This document shows, piece by piece, positions 1 to 5,148 of a DNA stretch of 12,070 nt (positions within the stretch are counted from its first letter, which is position 1; each line of letters begins with the position of its first letter). This DNA comes from Lachnoclostridium sp. UBA7097. Its GTDB lineage: Bacteria > Bacillota > Clostridia > Lachnospirales > Lachnospiraceae. Both the position numbers and the translations under genes were made by a program. The notes beneath the pieces were generated by a model. The model worked only from the letters and a program-made list of their open reading frames with translations, was not told the DNA's origin and did not search any database. The DNA lies in NCBI GenBank assembly GCA_002499945.1, contig DKYP01000085.1, positions 1-12,070 on the forward strand, in the 5' to 3' direction.

Positions 1-17
1 ATAATACATTTGTCCAC

Positions 18-41
18 TTTTATACATGTTTAAGTATAAAA
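18..41 (-). terminator. AT-rich hairpin after the last gene, possible weak terminator
   Basis: Perfect 8-bp inverted repeat TTTTATAC / GTATAAAA (18-25 and 34-41) with an 8-nt loop, starting 8 bp past the stop codon of the MutS-like gene. Its position fits the end of the operon. The stem has only one G-C pair and no clear T-run follows on the minus strand, so intrinsic termination would be weak. It could equally be an AT-rich palindrome of no function. Confidence 0.25.
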
Positions 42-49
42 TTACTTAC

Positions 50-1600
50 TTAACAGAAAGTCCTTAAAATATCCTCGTAAGCCAGCCCAAACTTTTTTAC
101 AAGGGATTCTGAATAACCATATCCCTGTGCTTCCATGCGCACCATCTTGTAAGTACGCACCCTGTCTGCACCATCCCCTGCCTGTGCTACAAGGCTTATA
201 ATCCTGTCCGTTTCCTCTGCAAGTTCCTGTATATGTGTTACATATATGCCATAGCAGTCTTTACCCAGGAAATGTTCCATTACTTCCCTGCCCATTACAA
301 GTGCATCATTTGTAGTTGCCGTTGTAAAAAGCTCATTTAAAATTACAAACTGGTATCCGTTATCCTGCTTCATCATTGGCGCAAGACGGTCTATCTCCTC
401 TTTTAGTTTTCCTGAATTGGACTGGATTTTCTCCTCTGCTTCAAAATGTGTCATAATCCCTTTAAATAAAGGGACTGTCAGGGATAAAGCATTAGCAGGA
501 AGCCCCATTATTGAGAAATACACAGCCTGCCCCATTGAACGTGCAAATGTTGTTTTGCCTCCCTGGTTAGGTCCTGTTACCACAAAAAAAGATGGCTCTG
601 TATTAAAAGAAAAATCATTTGGGACTACTTTATAATTCCTGTCTGCACTTTTCCATGCAAGTGCAATATCATATATGCCATTTCCAGAAAAATCCCCTCC
701 GCTGGTAACATCTGGCATATCCAGGTTATAGCCATGTGAAACAGTCCTGTCCCTGAAACTTAAAAATCCCAGGTAAAACTGTACTTCTTCTTCAAACTGT
801 AACAACTCTTTTGAATAAAAATCCGGGTAATTTTTATAAAACCCCTCTATCTCACTAAAAACTTCCGGGCTGCTTCTCTTTAACAATTTAACCAGTGCAT
901 TTTCCAGATATGAAAGCTCCATTACATTTGGAAAAATATCCTTTAAAGTAACCATTTCTTCTATATTGTTACCATTAACACCAAGTAACCCTGCAAGTTC
1001 TTCAAGGTAATTCTTTTCTGCGCTGCCCCCTGCCGTCCCTGCATCTTCCCTGCCAGTAATTGTAATGCCGCTTCCATTTACAGCCATATAGAAACGCATC
1101 TGCGAAAATATTTCCCTTGCGCCTGTTGCTGCCTTGCTAAAACCACTTTCCACACATTCTTTAATATGCTTTAAAACATACTCTCTAAGGGAATTTATAC
1201 CATCAGAAACAGGTGTAAAATCCCCAAGGTACTGCCCAAACCCCTCAAGTGCTTCCCAATAAAGAAGGGCAGCTTCCAGATGGTATCCTGCTGCCCTTGT
1301 ATTATCCTCACATTCAAGTGAAAGCAGGTAAGAATGGCGTGATTTCTGCATCCTTACACAGAAATCTTTAACTGCCTGCTGCAAACCTTTATCCTCTAAA
1401 TCTTTAAAAACCTGCTGCCTGTATTTTACAAGTTCCAAATCAGATGGAAATGTATAATAATACTGGCTGGCCTGGTAGTCCCCTGTTAAATTATTTATAA
1501 TCCCTGTTATATAATCCAACTGCAAATCCTGGAAAAACGCTGGCATGGCTTTCTCCACTTCCATGCCTGTATCTGCAAACAATATACTCTTAAATTCCAT
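50..1600 (-). CDS. MutS-family ATPase, short form without mismatch-recognition domain
   Basis: Predicted 516-residue protein with the C-terminal ATPase domain of the MutS family. The Walker A motif GPNQGGKTT is near residues 343-351. A Walker B-like strand FVILNELFTTATTND is near 418-432. A signature-type segment with THIQEL lies near 455-460. The N-terminal 330 residues are mostly helical and resemble MutS core/lever regions; the N-terminal mismatch-reading domain with its Phe-X-Glu motif is absent, as is a MutS2-type Smr nuclease domain. The Asp expected before Glu in Walker B (DE) is Asn (NE), which may be normal for this subfamily. The chosen ATG follows AGGGGAAGG; an in-frame ATG 11 codons upstream at 1633 is less well placed. 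It is the last gene, 67 bp after thiN. Binding to a branched or other DNA structure is inference; a canonical mismatch repair role is unlikely. Confidence 0.85.
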   Translation of the reverse strand: MEFKSILFADTGMEVEKAMPAFFQDLQLDYITGIINNLTGDYQASQYYYTFPSDLELVKYRQQVFKDLEDKGLQQAVKDFCVRMQKSRHSYLLSLECEDNTRAAGYHLEAALLYWEALEGFGQYLGDFTPVSDGINSLREYVLKHIKECVESGFSKAATGAREIFSQMRFYMAVNGSGITITGREDAGTAGGSAEKNYLEELAGLLGVNGNNIEEMVTLKDIFPNVMELSYLENALVKLLKRSSPEVFSEIEGFYKNYPDFYSKELLQFEEEVQFYLGFLSFRDRTVSHGYNLDMPDVTSGGDFSGNGIYDIALAWKSADRNYKVVPNDFSFNTEPSFFVVTGPNQGGKTTFARSMGQAVYFSIMGLPANALSLTVPLFKGIMTHFEAEEKIQSNSGKLKEEIDRLAPMMKQDNGYQFVILNELFTTATTNDALVMGREVMEHFLGKDCYGIYVTHIQELAEETDRIISLVAQAGDGADRVRTYKMVRMEAQGYGYSESLVKKFGLAYEDILRTFC

Positions 1601-1613
1601 AACCTTCCCCTGC

Positions 1614-1650
1614 AAGCCAGCTGGTATACACAACCCGCTTACGCTGGCTT
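1614..1650 (-). repeat. Inverted repeat (hairpin) in the thiN to MutS-like gap
   Basis: An 8-bp perfect inverted repeat, AAGCCAGC at 1614-1621 and GCTGGCTT at 1643-1650, encloses 21 nt in the 67-bp gap between thiN and the MutS-like gene. In the minus-strand transcript the hairpin would end a few bases before the purine-rich ribosome binding site (about 1602-1610). It could affect translation or mRNA processing of the last gene. The arm contains GCTGGC, the same hexamer that ends repeat family A, but no further similarity was seen. Confidence 0.4.
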
Positions 1651-1667
1651 CTTATAACCTCCTAAAC

Positions 1668-2336
1668 TTAATCTGCTGACTGTATTACTATTAATATACC
1701 TTTATCCAGTGAAATTACAGCTTCCTCTGCATCCTCTGCAAATTCATTGCTCACTGTCATGCTTCCGCCTTTTTCCACTGTAACGCCATCCAGTGGGTAC
1801 TTTACCCCGCTAAGACTTAAACCAGACACTTCCTCTGTAAGCGGGTAAACTGAAATATACTTTCCAAAAGCATCATTTCTTGCAATATTATACCTGCCAT
1901 TAACCAGGCAAAGCTTGTTATTCTTATCAACAATATATGCTGGTATATTATTCTTAAGAGGAAGCAATAGTATATTTATATTGGCAACCAGATGGTCAAG
2001 CCTGCCTCCTGTTGCCCCAAGTATTACAATTTCAGATGGTTTCTTGCCCACTGCCCATTCAAGCACAAGGTGCATGTCTGTATAATCTTTCTCTGCCGGG
2101 TATCTGGCAAACTTTGTACTGCCGCCTGAAGTTTCCTCCATAAAACCATCAAGCGTTTCTTTATCCACACTGTCAAAATCCCCTAGTAAAAAATCAATAT
2201 GGATGCCAAGCCTTTTTGCTGCATCAAGCCCTGAATCTGCACAGGCTGTAATGTCAAATTCATGGTCCTTAAGATACCCTGCCGCAAATCCATAATCAAT
2301 TGTCCCGCCACCCAGTATAAGAACCCTGCCAGCCAT
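1668..2336 (-). CDS. thiN: Thiamine pyrophosphokinase
   Basis: Transfers pyrophosphate from ATP to thiamine, making the cofactor thiamine diphosphate in the cytoplasm. The 222-residue length is normal for bacterial ThiN. Family motifs are visible in order: ADSGLDAAKRLG (33-44), LGDFDSVD (51-58), YPAEKDYTDMHL (79-90) and the glycine-rich GATGGRLDH (107-115); the acidic DFDS and KDYTD segments are the usual ATP-Mg/thiamine site. The ATG at 2336 is chosen because GGAGG lies 5 nt upstream; an in-frame GTG at 2354 lacks such a site. It starts 22 bp after the PilZ gene, and this position downstream of rpe fits the common Firmicute order rsgA-rpe-thiN. No TPP riboswitch was recognised, consistent with constitutive expression from an operon. 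Confidence 0.94.
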   Translation of the reverse strand: MAGRVLILGGGTIDYGFAAGYLKDHEFDITACADSGLDAAKRLGIHIDFLLGDFDSVDKETLDGFMEETSGGSTKFARYPAEKDYTDMHLVLEWAVGKKPSEIVILGATGGRLDHLVANINILLLPLKNNIPAYIVDKNNKLCLVNGRYNIARNDAFGKYISVYPLTEEVSGLSLSGVKYPLDGVTVEKGGSMTVSNEFAEDAEEAVISLDKGILIVIQSAD

Positions 2337-2341
2337 ATAAC

Positions 2342-2346
2342 CCTCC
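2342..2346 (-). promoter_or_regulatory. Ribosome binding site that fixes the thiN start
   Basis: GGAGG on the minus strand with a 5-nt spacer to the ATG at 2336. It supports this start over the upstream in-frame GTG at 2354. Confidence 0.75.
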
Positions 2347-2358
2347 CATAACACAAAT

Positions 2359-3414
2359 CTATTTAAGCCCTGCCGTTTTAATACCTTCTATTTCAGGAGG
2401 CGGGACATTGCTTTTCTTGCCTAGTGGCTTTTCTTTAATATCATCCATAGTCACAATACCTTCAACCTTAGGGCGTGGCTGCTGTTTCTTTGCTTCCTTT
2501 CTTTTAAGTTCATCCTCTGCTGTCACAATACCTTCAACTTTAGGGCGTTGCTTATTCTTTACTTCTGCATTATCTTCATCAAAAACAGTCCTTATCCCTT
2601 TTATCTTACCTGTAGTGCCTTTCTTCTGCATTAATTTCTTATTACTTAATATGCCTTTTTCAAGCCTGCCAAGTGCCTTGTCAAGCTCTTCTTCCTCTTC
2701 TTTGTTCTTCTTTACCTTAATTGCTTCACGCTGTATATCTGCAATATGCCTTGAAAGCTTATTATCAGTCTGTAACAATAAACATCCATAATAATTAGAA
2801 TATTTATTCTTTGCAGGATTTACTTCAACCTTCCTTACAACCTTTGCCTTTGCTGGAAGTTTGCCATAGTTTGATGAAATACTAAAAAACATTGCATCAT
2901 CAATACTAAATTCATAGTTGCTGCATATGCCCACACCTGTTGCGCTTATATCACGCACTATACCTTTTACAAAATTAGGTACCAGCATTGCAGGAGGCAC
3001 GCTTGCTTCATCAGACAGCTTAAACTTCTGGATATCTGCACTTTTGGCAGTTGTGCCATACTGGTCATAATATCCAAGCATAACCTCTTCATCAATATTT
3101 ACACGGTATGCATTCCTTCTGTTAAATGACCTGCCGCCATCTGCAATATCAAAATAGTGCATCCTTGTGCCATACTTCTTAGTAATGCCTGCTTTTACAT
3201 TATCCCATTCCCATATCTGGTTCCCATCCCTGTAAACAATCCTTACTTTGTCCCCCTGCCTGAACTCAAACACCCTGGTATTAGTAGCTATTAATGTTAT
3301 ATATACTCTCTTTGCACTTGTTTCTTCTACTTTGCTTGTCAGGTGGTAGCAGTATTCACCCCTGTCCACATAAACCTCAACTGACCTTCCTATAGCAAGG
3401 TTTTCAAGAAGCAT
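2359..3414 (-). CDS. PilZ-domain (YcgR-like) c-di-GMP-binding protein with repeated basic tail
   Basis: Predicted 351-residue soluble protein with no signal peptide or membrane segment. Residues 1-95 look like the beta-rich YcgR-type N-terminal domain. The PilZ domain follows (about 96-235), with both halves of the c-di-GMP motif: RRNAYR (99-104) and RDISATG (154-160). A charged helix (about 225-262) leads to a Lys/Pro-rich tail (263-351). The tail repeats a short motif four times: KIKGIRT (270-276), KVEGIVT (292-298), KVEGIVT (316-322) and EIEGIKT (341-347). Two of these are encoded by a near-identical 26-bp direct repeat. The start follows AAGGAGG and lies 2 bp after the rpe stop, so translation is probably coupled. 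Binding of c-di-GMP is well supported by the motifs. The output is unknown; motility control as for YcgR is one option, and the tail may recruit a partner or nucleic acid. Confidence 0.88.
   Translation of the reverse strand: MLLENLAIGRSVEVYVDRGEYCYHLTSKVEETSAKRVYITLIATNTRVFEFRQGDKVRIVYRDGNQIWEWDNVKAGITKKYGTRMHYFDIADGGRSFNRRNAYRVNIDEEVMLGYYDQYGTTAKSADIQKFKLSDEASVPPAMLVPNFVKGIVRDISATGVGICSNYEFSIDDAMFFSISSNYGKLPAKAKVVRKVEVNPAKNKYSNYYGCLLLQTDNKLSRHIADIQREAIKVKKNKEEEEELDKALGRLEKGILSNKKLMQKKGTTGKIKGIRTVFDEDNAEVKNKQRPKVEGIVTAEDELKRKEAKKQQPRPKVEGIVTMDDIKEKPLGKKSNVPPPEIEGIKTAGLK
2450..2547 (-). repeat. 26-bp direct repeat inside the PilZ gene
   Basis: Positions 2450-2475 and 2522-2547 are 26-bp direct repeats differing at one base. 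They are 72 bp (24 codons) apart and in frame. Each encodes the tail motif RPKVEGIVT (residues 290-298 and 314-322). Near-identity at the DNA level suggests a recent in-frame tandem duplication, which could expand or contract. Confidence 0.85.
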
Positions 3415-3416
3415 AC

Positions 3417-4064
3417 TTATAGAACCTCCTTTAGTAAATTAATATTCTCTGTAATGTTCCCTTTAAAAACTGCTGTGCCGGCAACAATTACGTCAACGCC
3501 GTTTCCTGCAATCTCTGCAATATTTTCCTTATTAACCCCGCCATCAATCTCTATCTTGTAGCCAAGACCCGCCTTTTCCCTGTATTCCTTTAACCAGCGT
3601 ACCTTTTCAAGGGAACCCGGAATAAACTTCTGTCCACCAAAGCCCGGGTGTACGCTCATTACAAGAACCATATGTACCATATCAAGTACATCCTCTATTT
3701 CCTGTACAGGGGTTTCAGGGTTAATTGAAACTGATGGTTTAATACCTAGTTTCTTTATTCCGTTTAAAGTCCCCTTTAAATCAGCACATGCTTCCTGGTG
3801 TACAGTAATGCCGTCAGCGCCAGCCTTTGCAAAATCATTTAAATACCTGGCTGGTTCATTAATCATTAAATGTACGTCAAAAAACATGCCGCTTTCTTTT
3901 CTTATTGATTCAATAAGCGGCATACCAAATGAAATTGATGGTACAAACATTCCGTCCATAACATCTATATGGAGGTACTTTGTACCTGTATTGCCAATTT
4001 CTTTAATCTGCTCACCAAGCCTGTTAAAATCTGCCGCTAATATAGATGGTGCTAAATCTTTCAT
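3417..4064 (-). CDS. rpe: Ribulose-phosphate 3-epimerase
   Basis: Interconverts D-ribulose 5-phosphate and D-xylulose 5-phosphate in the pentose phosphate pathway; a cytosolic metal-dependent TIM barrel. The 215-residue length is typical. Visible motifs are LAPSILAADF (4-13), HIDVMDGMFVP (32-42) with metal ligands His32 and Asp34, DVHLM (63-67) with His65, SVHPGFGGQKF (137-147, the phosphate loop) and EIDGGV (172-177) with catalytic Asp174. The ATG at 4064 is chosen because the protein then begins like other Rpe proteins and GGAGG lies 10 nt upstream. The open frame runs 18 codons further up, to 4118, but that part enters repeat A. Rpe is the first gene after the repeat that separates it from rsgA, so its expression may differ from the upstream genes. 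Confidence 0.97.
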   Translation of the reverse strand: MKDLAPSILAADFNRLGEQIKEIGNTGTKYLHIDVMDGMFVPSISFGMPLIESIRKESGMFFDVHLMINEPARYLNDFAKAGADGITVHQEACADLKGTLNGIKKLGIKPSVSINPETPVQEIEDVLDMVHMVLVMSVHPGFGGQKFIPGSLEKVRWLKEYREKAGLGYKIEIDGGVNKENIAEIAGNGVDVIVAGTAVFKGNITENINLLKEVL

Positions 4065-4110
4065 AAACCCAACTCCTCCATTTCCTAAAATAGAACTTTT
4101 GATACATGAT

Positions 4111-4258
4111 AATTCCAAAGTGCTTCCAATGGACGGCTGTTGGTTTGTAAAGGGGCCGCCGGTGCTTAAATCTGGTCTTTTCAGATTTTATGCACCGTTG
4201 CGTGCGACGTCCAAGCGGAAGCGTGCCTGTCCATGGAACACTTTGGAATTGCCAGCCC
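4111..4258 (-). repeat. Repeat A, full copy 1 (148-bp imperfect palindrome) between rsgA and rpe
   Basis: Reads in its left-to-right sense on the minus strand. It begins GGGCTGGCAATTCC 11 bp after the rsgA stop codon and ends about 46 bp before the rpe ATG. The arms 4225-4256 and 4111-4137 pair as a long stem with single-nucleotide bulges; the outermost six bases of the right arm have diverged. Inside are a 6-bp stem CGGTGC/GCACCG (4160-4165, 4192-4197) and an apical hairpin with 7-bp arms (4168-4174, 4182-4188) and a 7-nt loop. It matches copy 2 at 11544-11691 in inverse orientation, with the first 37 bases identical. No coding content, no T-run and no target-site duplication were seen. Likely a MITE-like or REP-like interspersed repeat, or a structured RNA. 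Confidence 0.9.
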
Positions 4259-4269
4259 ACTAATTTTAA

Positions 4270-5148
4270 CTAATATTTCCTTATCTGCCTTATTTCCTCA
4301 TAGAATTGCTTATAATTATTATACCTGCTTTCTGGTATCTCCCCTTTTGTGGCTGCTTCTTTTACTGCGCACCCTGGTTCGTTAATATGGACGCATCCTT
4401 TAAACCTGCACTCCCCTGCATAATCCTGGAATTCAGGATAGTATTCCCTGATTTCTTCTTTCTTTGCATCAGGAAGCCTTAATGACGTAAATCCTGGCGT
4501 ATCCATTATATATGTGCCGCCGCCAAGTCCAAAAAGTTCTGAATGCCTTGTTGTATGCTTTCCCCTTTTTATTTTGCTACTTATATCCCCCACTGCCATA
4601 GAAGCTTCCGGGAACAGCTGGTTTATTACAGAGGATTTGCCAACTCCTGACGGGCCTGCAAGCACCGTTGTTTTTCCTGCAAGGCTTTCTTTAAATTCTT
4701 TTATGCCGCTGCCAGTCGTGGCGCTTGTAAGGAAAACCCTGCACCCGCTGTTTTTATAATTACCTGCAAGCTGTGAAAGGAATGTTTCCTCTGCATCATC
4801 TGATTTATTAAAACAGACTGCCACTGGTATTTCCTGCATTGCCATCATAAGCAGGAACCTGTCAAGAAGGTTAAGGTCAGGTTCAGGGTATGAGGCAGCA
4901 AATATAATTACTGCCTGGTCTGTATTGGCAACTGCCGGCCTTATAAGTGAATTTTTCCTTGGAAGGATTTTTGTAATATTCCCTGTCATTTGTTCTCTGT
5001 CAAGTATATCAAGGCTTACATTGTCACCAACAAGGGGTTTTTCATTTTTATTCCTGAATATCCCTTTTGCCTTGCACTCAAAAATCCCCATGCTATCAGT
5101 GTGTACATAATAAAACCCTGCTATGCCGCGTATTATTTTACCTTCCAT
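4270..5148 (-). CDS. rsgA: Ribosome small-subunit-dependent GTPase A
   Basis: Circularly permuted GTPase (RsgA/YjeQ/CpgA) that checks late maturation of the 30S subunit. The 292-residue protein has an N-terminal OB-fold (about 1-70). The GTPase motifs then follow in permuted order: NKSD (114-117, G4), SAT (142-144, G5-like), GPSGVGKSS (165-173, Walker A), KRGKHTT (194-200, switch I) and DTPGF (216-220, G3). The C-terminal zinc finger has ligands Cys247, Cys252, His254 and Cys260. Its ATG directly abuts the prkC stop codon with no intervening base, and AGGG lies upstream, so translational coupling is likely. In Firmicutes rsgA (cpgA) is a known neighbour and phosphorylation target of PrkC, so the adjacency is functionally meaningful. 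After the stop, repeat A begins almost at once. Confidence 0.97.
   Translation of the reverse strand: MEGKIIRGIAGFYYVHTDSMGIFECKAKGIFRNKNEKPLVGDNVSLDILDREQMTGNITKILPRKNSLIRPAVANTDQAVIIFAASYPEPDLNLLDRFLLMMAMQEIPVAVCFNKSDDAEETFLSQLAGNYKNSGCRVFLTSATTGSGIKEFKESLAGKTTVLAGPSGVGKSSVINQLFPEASMAVGDISSKIKRGKHTTRHSELFGLGGGTYIMDTPGFTSLRLPDAKKEEIREYYPEFQDYAGECRFKGCVHINEPGCAVKEAATKGEIPESRYNNYKQFYEEIRQIRKY

Noticed and set aside
2337..2358. TPP riboswitch in front of thiN
   Set aside because: The gap is only 22 bp and is occupied by the ribosome binding site. No thi-box-like conserved core was recognised.
4168..4188. Apical hairpin of repeat A as a rho-independent terminator
   Set aside because: No T-run follows on either strand, and the stem sits inside a much larger palindrome found in both orientations relative to genes.
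4024..4260. Minus-strand 78-codon frame and plus-strand 151-codon frame across the rsgA-rpe gap
   Set aside because: Both are read out of repeat A and out of frame with rpe. The two full copies of the repeat differ by substitutions and length changes that do not respect a reading frame.
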